DNA from: Vibrio maritimus
GTDB lineage: Bacteria > Pseudomonadota > Gammaproteobacteria > Enterobacterales > Vibrionaceae
DNA: 64,000 bases
NCBI GenBank assembly: GCA_000755425.1
Contig: BBMT01000006.1
Coordinates: 1-64,000, forward strand
Direction of reading: 5' to 3'
Shown: one piece after another, positions 19,527-30,739 of the stretch
Layout: each line of letters starts with the position of its first letter
Numbering within the stretch: position 1 is the first letter of the stretch
Position numbers and translations under genes: made by a program
The notes under the pieces: generated by a model
Told to the model about the DNA's origin: nothing
Seen by the model: only the letters and a program-made list of their open reading frames with translations
The model's database searches: none

Positions 19527-20201
19527 TTAGCTTTCGATCTCTTGGCTCTTAACAAGAGTAAAACGTTGTCCAAGTAGTGCCCAGTTTGGAACTCCTAGGT
19601 TGAAGTAAATGGACAGCGAGCGACCGGCAATGATAACTAAGATACAGAGTGTCGAGCTAAGCATCGACCATTGAGGGGCGAGACTTAAAACCACGCAGTG
19701 TATGGCACAGCCTAGTGCGATAGGGATCGCGTAAAGCTCGCTCTCAAAGAGTAAAGTAGGCCTTTGCATCAACATATCTCTGACGATACCGCCGCCCACG
19801 GCGGTAATCAGGCCCATAAAAACGGGTGCGATAGGGAGTCCAAATCCAAGTGCCCAGGCCTTGTTGGTGGCCTGAATGGCAAACAGAGCGATGGCAAAGG
19901 CATCGATATGAAGATAGAACTCGTTTATCCAGCGCTTTTTCAGTAGGCCATAGAAGACGAAACCAAACAGGCTAGCGCTTATAGAGACCCAAACGTAGCT
20001 CAAATCTTGCGACCAAAAGACAGGAACATCCAACATAAGATCACGCATGGTTCCACCGCCAATTGAAGTGATAAGACCCAATATGATGAGTGAGAAGATA
20101 TCGACTCGTCTTTTACTTGCGGCCAGCACGGCTGACAGTGCAAAAGCGGCGGTTCCAAGTACGGTAACAATTTCACTGAAAATTTCTTGACTAGAGCTCA
20201 T
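19527..20201 (-). CDS. Trimeric intracellular cation (TRIC) channel family membrane protein
   Basis: Intact 224-residue inner-membrane protein with about seven transmembrane helices. It is an internal duplication: each half carries the signature GGG-x2-RD (SIGGGTMRDLML and AVGGGIVRDMLM). Prokaryotic members (YadS-like, formerly UPF0126) form potassium-permeable channels in structural studies; the physiological role here is unknown. The ATG at 20201 is preferred over the upstream TTG because GAGG lies upstream of it. Confidence 0.88.
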   Translation of the reverse strand: MSSSQEIFSEIVTVLGTAAFALSAVLAASKRRVDIFSLIILGLITSIGGGTMRDLMLDVPVFWSQDLSYVWVSISASLFGFVFYGLLKKRWINEFYLHIDAFAIALFAIQATNKAWALGFGLPIAPVFMGLITAVGGGIVRDMLMQRPTLLFESELYAIPIALGCAIHCVVLSLAPQWSMLSSTLCILVIIAGRSLSIYFNLGVPNWALLGQRFTLVKSQEIES

Positions 20202-20290
20202 TTTCTGCCTCAATAATGTGTATCCGAAGGGTTACCACGCAGCCATCTGTTTCGCTTAAGGGACAACTGCGTGATAGGTGGCGTAGGCGA

Positions 20291-21262
20291 TTACATCCAA
20301 GTGATCATTGGTGCCTCAGCTAGCTTGTCAGTCACATCACCGGCGATGAACTCAGGACCATTTAGTTCGATTGCCATAATTGGTGCACCTTGCTCTATGT
20401 TTAGGTTGTCTAGGTCAACCCAGATAAGCGCTGGTTGGCTTGCTGAATCTAGGAAAAAGCGTTTTGCGTCATGGTCTGACATCGAGCGCCATAGCGTTGC
20501 AGAGATATTTGGGTGTTCAGTGTCAGCCATGCCTAGAGGCACGCCTACAGAGCGCAATACAGACAGGGCAGCAGCCGTTGCTTCTTGACCATCTGCAAAG
20601 TTAGGCGTGCTCTTTAGTAGGTAGTTAGCACGAACAAAACGGTCCGCTGCATTGATTGTACCCGGGAGCATTTTGTCGCCACCGACAAGCTCCCAGTATT
20701 TGTTGATTGCAATTTGCTCGTCAAAAACTGGTGAGTTAGTCATGACTCGGTAGTCTTTGCTGTGGTGGATTTTAAGTTCACCATCGACATATTCAAGTAC
20801 TGCGCTGTCACCGGTTTTATCAGAGAGTGAAAGGTGAACCGAAGCCGGGCGACCGTTAGGCATTAAGGGTGCAACAATCACGAAAGGAGGCTCTTGCATT
20901 GCAGCAACGGCTTCTGCAACTGTAGCGAAGTTATCTAAGAAGTATTGGTTCCATGCGCCAATAGAGATGCGAGGTTTGTTCGATAGTGTGTAGTCACCGT
21001 AATCCGCCTCAGCAAGGTAAAGAGTATTTGCAACCAAGCCCGCTTCATTTAGACCGTCAGAAGATGCTTTTCCGTAGAACGAAGCAAAAACAGAGCCGTA
21101 CTTAGAAGTCCAAGTCAGTGCATTTTCCATACTGCCACCGGTTTGTGCCAGGCCGCGTGGGTATACGATCATGCTAGTTTTTGCAGTTGGATCATTCCAG
21201 TCCATGCCACGTGCGGTAATAAAATTGCCAGTTTCTGTTTGATACATAATACGAGTACACAT
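20291..21262 (-). CDS. Linear amide C-N hydrolase, choloylglycine hydrolase family (Ntn hydrolase)
   Basis: Intact 323-residue Ntn hydrolase of the bile salt hydrolase / penicillin V acylase family. After removal of Met1, Cys2 (MCTR) becomes the nucleophile. The companion residues R18 and D21 (ARGMDW) and the Asn of RVMTNSP are in place. The start at 21262 follows GGAG; a longer start would bury the nucleophile. There is no signal peptide, so the enzyme should be cytoplasmic, unlike many Gram-negative relatives. Substrates of relatives include conjugated bile salts, penicillin V and acyl-homoserine lactones; the one here is unknown. It neighbours an amidohydrolase on the same strand. Confidence 0.85.
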   Translation of the reverse strand: MCTRIMYQTETGNFITARGMDWNDPTAKTSMIVYPRGLAQTGGSMENALTWTSKYGSVFASFYGKASSDGLNEAGLVANTLYLAEADYGDYTLSNKPRISIGAWNQYFLDNFATVAEAVAAMQEPPFVIVAPLMPNGRPASVHLSLSDKTGDSAVLEYVDGELKIHHSKDYRVMTNSPVFDEQIAINKYWELVGGDKMLPGTINAADRFVRANYLLKSTPNFADGQEATAAALSVLRSVGVPLGMADTEHPNISATLWRSMSDHDAKRFFLDSASQPALIWVDLDNLNIEQGAPIMAIELNGPEFIAGDVTDKLAEAPMITWM

Positions 21263-21447
21263 AAGTGCTTTCTCCAAAGGTTAGTTTTGATATTTCGTTG
21301 AGCGGTAACACATTTGTCTCAACAACTGCGGTTATAGTATCTGGCTTGTCTCTAACCCCTGAATTCACAGAAGAGGATTCAATCATCACCTCTTAGTAAT
21401 GCGAGAGTAGGAAGATAGAGAACCTAGCGTTTTGTGTAGCGACAAAA

Positions 21448-21475
21448 AAAGCGAGGGCATTGATGCCCTCGCTTT
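21448..21475 (-). terminator. Terminator after the AbgB-like gene
   Basis: Stem aaagcgagggcat / atgccctcgcttt, 13 pairs, followed by T residues on the minus strand. It separates the amidohydrolase gene from the Ntn hydrolase gene, so the latter needs its own promoter. Confidence 0.9.
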
Positions 21476-21491
21476 GAAGAGTTTGTGAGAA

Positions 21492-22961
21492 TTATTTGTG
21501 GCTATGACCACAGGTCGGATTGTAGTTTTCGCCCAGTCCAAAATGTTCTAGAGCCGTATGTAGACAGCAGTCGTAGTTGGTCAACTGTTCGTCATTTAAG
21601 ATGCCTCTAGGGTTATAGTCGGTATCATTTAATGAAACATATTCCTGGCCGTTTTTGTTTTTCTCAAATTCAGCCGTCACGTCTTTTAGTAGCTGAGAGT
21701 TTGTGAGCAACTCAAGCCCTTGAGCAGCCATAACATGTGCCGCTTGAAGACCTGCTTTACGTCCAATACTCATACCGTTACACGCGGTACAGCCCCATTG
21801 ATGCGGTGGAATGTATTTAGGCCATGCGGCAAACATCACCCCCATCGTTGGTACTTTCCAGCTTACGTCACCAACGTCTGATGACCCGCCAACTTCAACG
21901 CCATGAGGCACATCCATCACGTCGGTAGCCAAACCATGTTCTGGTTTGCCCATTTCACGTTGAATAGACTTGGCAAACTCTTGCTCTTCCTCTGTCCAAG
22001 CGATCGGCAGATAACGATTCATATGAGTCGTGATTGCTTCGGCAAATGGATCGTTAGGCAAAATGTCATAAATTCCACCAAGATTGGTGACGACTTCCGT
22101 AGTCTGTGTCGCTAACGAAGCGCCTTTAGCCATATCTTCCAGCCACGCTTTGTACTTGCGTACATTTTCAGCAGACTTGCCACGATAACGAACCAGTACT
22201 TTTGAATAATCGGGTATAACATTAACCGCCTCACCGCCATTCAGAATTTGATAATGTAGACGACCTGTAGGCTCCATCTGCTCGCGCATCATGTTGGCGG
22301 ACATCAAGAAAATTTCTGAGGCATGCAGTGCGCTTCTGCCTTCCCAGGGAGCCGCACCAGCGTGAGCGGTGACGCCATTCCACTCGATAAGTAAATCTAC
22401 AGATGCTGTTGAATGGAAGTTAAGAGCTGCATTCACCATTGCAGGGTGGTTGTGTAAACAAACATCTAGGTCATCAAATACACCGGCCGAAACCATGTAA
22501 TTCTTGCCGTTCAGTGCTTCTTCCGCTGGGCAGCCGATAACTTTAATGGTTCCCGCGATTCCTTCTTTTTCCATGTGGTTTTTGAGAGCGATAGCTGCTC
22601 CAATAGATGAAGAGCCGATAAGGTTGTGTCCACAGCCGTGGCCGTTAGTATTGCCATTCTTGGCGGGAGTTTTCGTTGGTAGTGTATCGTTGCCAAGGCC
22701 AGGGAGAGCATCAAACTCTACTAAGTAGCCAACAACAGGCTTGCCAGTTCCCCATTCTGCGATCCAAGAGGTCTCTAAACCCGCTACCGCGCGCTCAGTG
22801 ATTGTAAAACCATTGCTTGCTAGCACGGCGCTTTCCAACGCAGAACTTTTAAACTCTTCATAGCTCAGTTCTGCATAGTCCCAAACCTTTTCTGCCATAT
22901 CCCAAATAACACTAGCTAGTTGTTTAACTTCGTTATCGATTTTTGAGTAATCTGTCATCAT
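21492..22961 (-). CDS. M20D amidohydrolase, AbgB-like
   Basis: Intact 489-residue metal-dependent amidohydrolase similar to AbgB, the p-aminobenzoyl-glutamate hydrolase subunit. Metal and catalytic motifs are visible: NGHGCGHNLIG, CPAEEALNGK, FHSTASVDLLIEWNGVTAHAG and GGSSDVGDVSW. No AbgA or AbgT partner is present, so it may act on another N-acyl amino acid or peptide. The C-terminus ends in CGHSHK, possibly an additional metal-binding tail. Divergent from a LysR-type gene that is the likely regulator. Confidence 0.85.
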   Translation of the reverse strand: MMTDYSKIDNEVKQLASVIWDMAEKVWDYAELSYEEFKSSALESAVLASNGFTITERAVAGLETSWIAEWGTGKPVVGYLVEFDALPGLGNDTLPTKTPAKNGNTNGHGCGHNLIGSSSIGAAIALKNHMEKEGIAGTIKVIGCPAEEALNGKNYMVSAGVFDDLDVCLHNHPAMVNAALNFHSTASVDLLIEWNGVTAHAGAAPWEGRSALHASEIFLMSANMMREQMEPTGRLHYQILNGGEAVNVIPDYSKVLVRYRGKSAENVRKYKAWLEDMAKGASLATQTTEVVTNLGGIYDILPNDPFAEAITTHMNRYLPIAWTEEEQEFAKSIQREMGKPEHGLATDVMDVPHGVEVGGSSDVGDVSWKVPTMGVMFAAWPKYIPPHQWGCTACNGMSIGRKAGLQAAHVMAAQGLELLTNSQLLKDVTAEFEKNKNGQEYVSLNDTDYNPRGILNDEQLTNYDCCLHTALEHFGLGENYNPTCGHSHK

Positions 22962-23237
22962 ATTTACCTTTGAATTTCACAAGTGGATTCTGTCTCAGAG
23001 AGCGGAAGTCCTCTGGCTCTGAGCGAATACTATGATGAGATTTTCATTCACCGAACTTCACTGCGTAGGATCGAATCCTCATCTATGATGAGAAAGCAAG
23101 AGTCAGCAGGGGATGGCGTCTTAGAGGCGTCACCAAGTTTGAGGCGTATCAAAGACGATACAATTGGTCTATTCTTGAGTGGAAAAAATAACGTTTTGAC
23201 AATGAGTTACGATTGAGTATGTGGTTAGGAGGCGTGT

Positions 23238-24133
23238 GTGAATTTTAGTTTGGAACAATTGGCGGCGTTCGTTAGTGTTTATGAGGAGCGTTCATTTAGT
23301 AAAGCTGGAAGTCGATTGGGTAAACATAGAACGACAGTAGGCAGGTGATTGCGAACTTGGAAGATCAAGTTTCTGTCGAATTGTTTGAGCGTAATACGCG
23401 CAGCGTAGACCCAACTCAAGATGGTCATTTTCTTTACCGTTATGCCAAACAAGCGCTGGAGCAGGCGAAGACCTTTGATAAGGTTGCACTGAGTTTGTCT
23501 TTTGGGGAGCTTGATGCCGTAACTATTGCCTACAGTAGCTTTTTACCACATCTTGCTATTGCTTTGATTCGCGAACAGCTAATCGATGACTTTCCTTCAC
23601 TTCGCGTTAACTTGTTAGTGAGAACTCAAGAACAGATTCGAGAGGGTTTGGCAGATGAATCGATTCAATTCGGTATTGTGAATGTGACTAAAGCGAGCGC
23701 AATGAGCAATATCGATTACACCATGGTCGGCAATATGCCGTTTGTTCCGTTTGCGAGTAAGTACAGTGACCTAGCTAGCTTGCCCGAAGATGAAGTCTAC
23801 GATGCGCTTAAAACTACACGCCAATTCGTGCTTAAATCGCTTGTCGATGAAGGGTTGGCCAATCACGTTGTCTTGTCTGCGAATCACGATCTCATAGATC
23901 AGCTTGCATTGACCATTAAGCTCACCCAAAAGGGATTAGGTTGGACCTTGATGCCAAAGAATATTGAGACCAGTGATTATGTCGCGGATAACCTTACTGA
24001 GATTAAATGCGAGAAGATCCGCGGCGGCTTATCTGTACCTGTTGCACTTTGGAGTCTGCAATCCAAGCCGCTTATGGAAATAAAAAAGTCGATACAAAAA
24101 GGTATCGACAGTTATATCGAGCTGATTGCCTAA
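23238..24133 (+). CDS. LysR-family transcriptional regulator (frameshifted)
   Basis: The N-terminal helix-turn-helix (FSLEQLAAFVSVYEERSFSK) begins at a GTG at 23238 that follows AGGAGG. One G is missing near 23340 (expected Thr-Val-Gly-Gln-Val-Ile), after which the effector-binding domain continues to 24133. Repaired length is 298 residues. Its divergence from the AbgB-like gene suggests it controls that gene and perhaps the Ntn hydrolase. The effector is unknown. Confidence 0.87.
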
Positions 24134-24149
24134 CGAGCAAGCAGTATGC

Positions 24150-24935
24150 TTAGCGGTGCATTGGTGTTTTGTTGAAGTGACTCTCTACCATTCGCTGGGT
24201 CACAATATGTTGTGGGTTGGTAAGCACGTCATTCGTCTTGCCATACTCCACTACGTCACCCTCGTGCATCACCATCACTTTATCGGTAATGTGTTTTACA
24301 ATCCCTAAATGCTGAGATACATATACAAAAGCGACGCCCATTTCTTCTTGAAGCTCGAGAAACAAGTTAATGATCTGTGAGCGCATCGCCATGTCCAAAC
24401 CATTGAGTGCTTCATCGGCAACAATAATAGAAGGCTGAAGAATCAAAGCTCGTGCTAGACAGACACGCTGCTTTTGGCCGGTTGCTAGCATTTGCGGATA
24501 GAAATAAGCATGTTCTGGTAATAGCCCAACGCGAATGAGCGTGTCCTTTACACGTTGCATGCGCGCTTCTGGAGGCATATTGGTGTTTCGCTTTAATGGC
24601 CCTTCGAGAATGCGACCGATTTGAATACGCGGATTCAACGATGTATTTGGGTCTTGGAAAATCATGCGAATCAGTTTGCATCGCGTTGAGTAGTCTTTGT
24701 GCTCAAGCAGATCGCCATTGACTCGTATCTCACCTGAAGTCGGTTCAACCACGCCAGCAAGCATTCGCGCCAGTGTTGATTTACCGGAGCCATTTTTACC
24801 AATAAAACCAATGGTTTGGCCAGCCTCTAGGCTAAAGCTTACAGGCTTAACGGCATGCTGTACTTTTCTTTGGAACAGCTTTGAGCGAGTGACAAAGTCT
24901 TTTTTAAGGTCGGAGACTTCTAACAACGAACTCAT
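24150..24935 (-). CDS. sapF: SapF, ATPase of the SapABCDF peptide importer
   Basis: Intact 261-residue ABC ATPase. Walker A is GKNGSGKS, Walker B region [12 protein letters not shown], and the signature is the unusual [13 protein letters not shown] rather than LSGGQ, as in SapF proteins. SapABCDF imports antimicrobial peptides and is linked to haem and potassium handling in other bacteria. Its ATG overlaps the sapD stop (ATGA). Last gene of the operon, convergent with the LysR gene with only 16 bases between. Confidence 0.93.
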   Translation of the reverse strand: MSSLLEVSDLKKDFVTRSKLFQRKVQHAVKPVSFSLEAGQTIGFIGKNGSGKSTLARMLAGVVEPTSGEIRVNGDLLEHKDYSTRCKLIRMIFQDPNTSLNPRIQIGRILEGPLKRNTNMPPEARMQRVKDTLIRVGLLPEHAYFYPQMLATGQKQRVCLARALILQPSIIVADEALNGLDMAMRSQIINLFLELQEEMGVAFVYVSQHLGIVKHITDKVMVMHEGDVVEYGKTNDVLTNPQHIVTQRMVESHFNKTPMHR

Positions 24936-25925
24936 GCTTTTTTCTCCGTGTTCAGCGGGAAGTGACAACTGAACTTATGGTTCTTAATTCGTTTAGCTTC
25001 GGGTATTTCTACGCACTGCCTTTGCGCATACGGGCAACGCGGCCCTAATCGACAACCAATAGGCAGGTGTTGAAGTGGAGGGATAGAGCCAGGAAGCGAT
25101 TGAAGCTTCTCTTTATGCGGTATCCATTCTCCAAAATCGGGCATCGCTTTTAGCAGCGCAACCGTATACGGGTGCTTTGGTTTTGCCAAGATTTTTGCGG
25201 TATCAGCCGACTCTACTGACTGACCACAATACATCACCGTAATACGCGTAGCCCATTGGGTGATGGTCGTTAAGTCGTGGCCAATCAACACGATGGTGGT
25301 GTTGTTGAGCTGATTCATGCGACTCAATAAACGTAAGATTTGTGACTGTGTAATAGGATCCAAATCATTGGTTGGCTCATCAGCAAGCAGCAATTTTGGC
25401 TTGGCTGCGATAGCCATTGCAATCATGATCTTTTGACATTCACCATCTGTGAGCTCGTATGGGTAGCTGTGCATCACTCGAGTGTGCTCTTTGATACCCA
25501 CTTTATGTAGTAGGGCAATGGCTTGCTTTTTACGCCACTTAAATCGCTCCCACCATTTGCCTTCAAATGAGCGAGCCGGAATAGATTCGATAAGCTGTTT
25601 CCCAACTTGCTCAGAAGGGTCGAGACAGGTCGTTGGCTCTTGGAAAATCATCGCTACGTCACGTGCAATAACCCGCCTCCGCTCTCGCGGTGTTAACTGC
25701 AGTAGGTCAATATTGCCAAGACGCATGCGGTCAGCCGTGACCTTCCAGTTGTCTTTGGTAACGCCAACAATTGCTTTGGCAACCAAGCTCTTACCTGAGC
25801 CCGACTCACCCACAAGACCGCGGATTTCACCTTCGTTAATGGTGAAGCTCATGCGATCCACGGCTTTCACCAACCCTGAGGGTTTCGATTTCGATAGTGA
25901 GATGTCGAATATCTAATACTGGCAT
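24932..25925 (-). CDS. sapD: SapD, ATPase of the Sap importer (frameshifted)
   Basis: Oligopeptide-type ABC ATPase. Walker A is GESGSGKS, the signature is the diverged LTDGECQKI, and Walker B is [14 protein letters not shown]-terminal Cys-rich oligopeptide-transporter segment ([16 protein letters not shown]) is present. The true start [14 protein letters not shown] is at 25925. Two single-base deletions near 25873 and 25881 (GTT for GTTT, CCC for CCCC) hide the first 20 residues. Repaired length is 331 residues, normal. The start overlaps the sapC stop. Confidence 0.93.
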
Positions 25926-26810
25926 TATTCGATCCCCGCACTCAATGCACTTCGGATACCTTCACCCACAATGTTCACCACAACAACAGTACACAGAATC
26001 GCAAGTCCTGGAAGAATAACGGTCCATGGCGCCAGGTAAAGTAGCTCGGCCGCATCACCGAGTACTGCGCCCCATTCACTGCTTGGCGCTTGAGCACCAA
26101 GCCTAAAAAGCCTAAGGCAGTGATATCAAGGATAGCGATAGACAGAGCGAACGTAACCTCAGCTGCAATCACGGTTAGTAGGTTTGGAAAAATGGAGTTC
26201 CACAGCAGGTAAAACTCGTTCGCGCCATCTAATCTTGCGGCCATAATGTAGTCTTTTTCTACTTCGGTATGGACAGCCATGTAAATGGAACGAATAAACC
26301 GTGGTATCAATGCCAGACATATCGCCAGCATAATATTGAACTCACCAGGTCCCAAGAAGGCAACAAAGATGATCGCCAACAGTAGCGATGGGATAGACAT
26401 GACAGTGTCAAGCAGGTGTTGAGTGTACTCGATAATAGACCCCGCGTCATACCAGCCAAGATACCAATCAAGCAACCGACTAGCGTCGCGATCACAGTGA
26501 TGATGACCGCTGCGCCAAATGACAATCGTGAGCCGTCGATGATGCGTGACAAAATATCACGGCCTAAATCATCGGTGCCGAAGAAAAAGTCTACCGTGCC
26601 TTTTGGATCCCATGATGGTGGCACCAACAGGTTCGAACTTTGTGCCATAGGATCGTAAGGCGTAATGAATGGTGAGAGTAGGGTGATAAGGATGATAAAA
26701 ATCAAACACCACAGACCAAACATCGACAAGCTGTTTGAGCGGTAGCTGCGCCAAAATCGCTCAAGCTGAGTAGGAATGCGCTCTTCCTGATAAACGTTAT
26801 CTGACAGCAT
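25925..26810 (-). CDS. sapC: SapC, permease of the Sap importer (frameshifted)
   Basis: Inner-membrane permease of the DppC/OppC type with about six transmembrane helices and the cytoplasmic EAA-like loop ([21 protein letters not shown]). [14 protein letters not shown] is a hallmark of this permease class. Two single-base deletions near 26097 (GGG to GG) and 26415 (CC to C) split it into three frames. The repaired protein has 295 residues. It overlaps sapB by 14 bases. Confidence 0.92.
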
Positions 26811-27758
26811 ACCATTCCTTCCTTACTAACGGGTTGATCATCGCGCCGATTAGATCAGAGACAATACTCGCCGCCAAGACAATCGTCGCGACCACGAGAA
26901 CGCCCGCCTGAATTGATGCGTAGTCTTGATTCGATAGTGCATCCAATAGCCAACGTCCAACGCCCGGCCAGTTGAAGATGGATTCGGTCATGATAGCCAA
27001 GGTGATCATGCTTGAAAGTTGCACGCCTAGTTTAGGGATAATTGGCGGGATCGCATTACGCAGTACGTGTTCGATGACGATTTCGTAGTTGGAAAGACCA
27101 CGAATACGCGCAGCACGAATGTAGTTTTGTGCCATAACTTCGGTGACCGAGGTTCTCATCATACGAATAACCTGCATTGTCGGTGACAATGCTAAAACCA
27201 AACAAGGCAGGATCATATGCTCAATAACGCTTTGCAGCGCTTCTTTGCGGTACGGGCCATCAGACAAGATGCGTCGATGAGTGCAAAACCAGTCACATGG
27301 TCAATTTCATAGAGTAGGTCATAACGTCCTGCGACAGGGAACCATTGATAATTGAGCGAGAAATACATGATCATCAATAGCGCAATCCAAAAAAGTGGGG
27401 CGGCATAGCCGACCATAGAGGAAAACGAGATCACGTTATCCAGCCACTTACCTTTGCGCATTCCGGCAATGGTGCCTGCGGGAATACCTATAAATACCGA
27501 AATAGTGAACGCTGCAAAGCATAGCTCCAGTGTCGCCGGTAGAACGGAGGCGAGCTCTTCGGTGATTGGTACCCCAGCCTTCGTTAAACCAAAATCGAGC
27601 TGCGCAAGTCTGCCGAGATAGTCGAACCAACCTGTGAGCATAGGCTCATTGGCCCATAGTGATGTCGGATCCAGTCTCACTAAGCTGTATCCCACAAAGG
27701 TGAGGATAAGCAATGTAATGACAAAAAGGTTGAGGCGTCGTATTGAGTACCAGAACAT
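26797..27758 (-). CDS. sapB: SapB, permease of the Sap importer (frameshifted)
   Basis: Second inner-membrane permease (DppB/OppB type). The start MFWYSIRRLNLFVITLLILT is the first transmembrane helix, and the C-terminal half has the permease loop NYIRAARIRGLSNYEIVIEHVLRNA. One T is missing near 27268 (expected Asp-Ala-Phe-Leu-Ser-Asp). Repaired length is 320 residues. It starts immediately after the sapA stop. Confidence 0.92.
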
Positions 27759-29376
27759 TTACTTCAACCTCATCACTTGATCAAAAGGTTGAGCATTGAA
27801 CGGACTGGTTCTAAAACCGGTCAGGTTGTCATTGTGCGCTTGGTATTTTTGTCCGTGAGCGATAGGCAGCACCGGCACTTCCTCATTTAGAATGTTTTGC
27901 GCTTGGCGATATAGGTTTAGACGATATCTTGGCTGGTTTACTTCTAGAGCCAAGTCCAAAATAAAGTCAAAGTCGTCATTACACCACATAGAAAGGTTTA
28001 GGCCTTCACGTTTTGAGGTGCAAGAGAGCAGTGGTCTTAGGTAGTTATCCGGATCGCCCGTATTACCCACCCAACCGGTTAGCAGCATGTCGACAGATTC
28101 GATGTTGGACAGCTCTTGGCGGTCGACGCGATCATCGGTTAGCAAATTAAGCGTGACCCCAATATTGGCAAAGTTTGCCTGAATAAGCTCTGCAGTTTTA
28201 CGCGGGCTTGGGTTATACACTCGTGGCTCGAGAGGTACTGCCATAGTTAGCTCAAGTCCGTGGGCGTAACCAGCCTCACGAAGCAGCGCCATGGCATAGT
28301 TGCGATCGTAGCGAACTTGTATCGCATCTTTTTGGTGAGCCCAAGAGCTTGGAGGAAGCAAACTGTAGGCGGTTTCACCGCTACCGAAATAGACGGCTTC
28401 TAGAATAGTGTCGCGGTTAATGGCGAGGTTCAGTGCTTTACGAACTCGAGGGTCGCTAAGTGCTCGGTGTTGAGTATTCATAGCAACAAACGCTACGTTC
28501 ATAGCGGGTTTGGCTTGCAGTACCACCGAATCTTCTTCCAGTATCACTGGAATTTGGCTCGAAATAGGCGAGTTTAAAACATCACATTCGTTACGTAGCA
28601 GTTTTGCTAGCGCGCCAGCACCACGGTGCGAGATATCAAAAACCACTTGTGACATTTGAGCAGAACCACGCCAATAGTCTTCATGGCGTTTTAAGCGAAC
28701 CAAATCCGCTACTTGATACTCATCTAAGTAGAATGGGCCAGTGCCGACAGGGTGAGTATCGAAATTCAGTTTATTGTCGCCCTCAACCAATTGCTCTGCA
28801 TATTCTGCAGAGAAAATAGGCGCGTGTGCGGTAGAGATGTTCGACAAGAACGAATTATCTGGTCTTGATAAGGTGAATTTCACTGTCAGGTCATCGATGG
28901 CTTCGATTTTCTCGACTAGGTTAGCAAAGTCGATACCAGCAAACCACGGGTACACACTGCCACCCACATCATGAAATGGATGGTTAGTCGATAATACGAC
29001 TAAAGCTGAACACGACGTCGTCCGCATTGAGTGCACGTGATGGTGTAAACCAATCTGTGCTCTGAAATTGAACATGATCTTGTAGTGTAAAGGTGTACTC
29101 AGTTCCCGCCTTGTTGACCTCCCACTCTGTTGCTAGGTTAGGTACAGGCTGATGCGTTCCTGAGTTTAGCGTGAGCAAGGTATCGAATAATTGCGGAGCA
29201 ATCGACTCGACAGTAATGCCACCGTCTACGAGCTGCGGGTTGAATGTACTCGGTCGGCCTTGGTCACAATAGACGAAACCGTCTTGTCGTATTTTGGAGT
29301 GGTCGACTTTGTCTTCACATCCAGCGAGCAAAATTAAGCCACAGAGCCCGAGTGATAATTTGATTAATGCCTTCAT
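27759..29376 (-). CDS. sapA: SapA, periplasmic binding lipoprotein of the Sap importer (frameshifted)
   Basis: Family 5 solute-binding protein. The signal peptide ends in LILLAGC, so this one is a lipoprotein, unlike the soluble E. coli SapA. Family landmarks are SKIRQDGFVYCDQG, STDWFTPSRALNADDVVFSF, HPVGTGPFYLDEY and ECDVLNSPISSQ. About two bases are missing near 28991 (Arg-Ile-Ile-Asp-x-Asn-His-Pro). Repaired length is about 539 residues. First gene of the sap operon and 138 bases downstream of pspF on the same strand. Confidence 0.92.
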
Positions 29377-29514
29377 AAACACGCTACATTCGTTGGCGAA
29401 CGTAATATCTATATTGAGATCAGGGTAATTTACCACTAATTCGCTTGCTAAACCAATAACGACAAGCACTTATCGCTGAGTTTGTCGTATAGAAAGCGAA
29501 GTAACCCATCAACA

Positions 29515-30548
29515 TCAAACTAGTTTATACTTTCGCACTAAGCCTCTTAGCTGGTCATAACTCAAGCTTAGCAGTTTGGCTGCACCACGTTGATTGTATT
29601 GAGCTTGTTTAAGCGCTTCATTAATCAGCTTAATATTTTGCTCATCTTGCCAAGACTTAAAATCTAATGGAAAGTGATAGTCCGGTGATGGTGTGGCTGC
29701 ATCGGAATCCTCTGACGAGGCGCTATCAACGCTTGTTTGATTGTCCGCTTCATCTTTTCTCGCCATAGGACTGAGTTGACTGAATTGATTTTCAAAAGGT
29801 TGAATATCAGAGATTCAATCGGTGCTTCATTGGTGCCTTGCTGATACACAGCACGCTCTACTACGTTTTTTAGCTCGCGGACGTTGCCGGGCCAGTGGTA
29901 GTCATAGATGCTTTGCCAAGCCTGTTCAGTAAAGCCCACGAAAAAAGGTAATCCTAGTTCGCGGCACATTTTGATAGCGTAAAATTCGGCCAACAAGGGA
30001 ATGTCTTCTTGTCTGTGCCTTAAAGGCGGAAGATGAATAACATCAAAGGCGAGTCGGTCGAGTAGATCGGCGCGAAACTTTCCTTTTTCAGCGAGTGCTG
30101 GCAAATCTTCATTGGTTGCGCATACCAATCGAACGTTGGCCTCCAGCGCCTTGGCTCCGCCAACTCGTTCGTACTGACCATATTCAATCACGCGAAGCAG
30201 CTTTTCTTGAACAGATAGTGGCGTAGTGGCGAGTTCATCTAAGAATAAAGTGCCGTTTTCGGCACGTTCGAAGCGGCCTTGGTGACGTCCTTTAGCGCCA
30301 GTAAACGCACCAGATTCATGACCAAAAAGCTCTGAGTCAATTAGCCCTTCACTGAGAGTTGAGCAGTTCAATGAGACTAAAGGTTGATCCCACCGTCTCG
30401 ACAAATAGTGAAGTCGCTGTGCGATAAGCTCTTTACCCGTACCGCGCTCACCAATCACCAATACGGGTCTGTCGATAGGAGCAAGCCTTGAGACCTTATC
30501 GAGCACCGCTAAAAACGCGGGAGATTCACCAATTAAGTTTTGCGCCAT
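29515..30548 (-). CDS. pspF: PspF, sigma-54 enhancer-binding activator of the psp operon (frameshifted)
   Basis: AAA+ activator without a receiver domain. Walker A is GERGTGKE, the sigma-54 contact loop is GAFTGAKG, Walker B is GTLFLDEL, and a Fis-type helix-turn-helix (NQRGAAKLLSLSYDQLR) ends the protein. PspA binds PspF and silences it until the envelope is stressed. One C is missing near 29799 (Phe-Asn-Pro-Phe-Glu), before a Ser/Asp-rich linker. Repaired length is 344 residues. Divergent from pspABC. Confidence 0.94.
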
Positions 30549-30563
30549 GATTTCCTCTCAATG

Positions 30564-30580
30564 TTGGTAAAAAATACCAA
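30564..30580. promoter_or_regulatory. Palindrome in the psp intergenic region, candidate PspF site
   Basis: TTGGTA-aaaaa-TACCAA, perfect 6-base arms, about 85 bases upstream of the -24 element of pspA and just before pspF. The position suits an upstream activating sequence that would also place PspF over its own promoter. I do not know the PspF consensus well enough to call it firmly. Confidence 0.5.
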
Positions 30581-30663
30581 TTGTTGGCTTATGCATCTTA
30601 GCACGGCATTGGGTGAAAGCGAGTGACTAATGTTAAGTTATTGATATGTAAGAAATGAAAATG

Positions 30664-30680
30664 TTGGCACGGTACTTGGA
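30664..30680 (+). promoter_or_regulatory. Sigma-54 promoter of pspABC
   Basis: TTGGCACGGTACTTGGA matches TTGGCACG-N4-TTGCW except for one base at the -12 element. It lies 60 bases upstream of pspA and facing it, as expected for a PspF-dependent promoter. Confidence 0.85.
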
Positions 30681-30739
30681 TTACTGTTTTCAACAACCAA
30701 AGAGTTCATTGGCGAACTCATCCAGACAGGAGATGTAAT

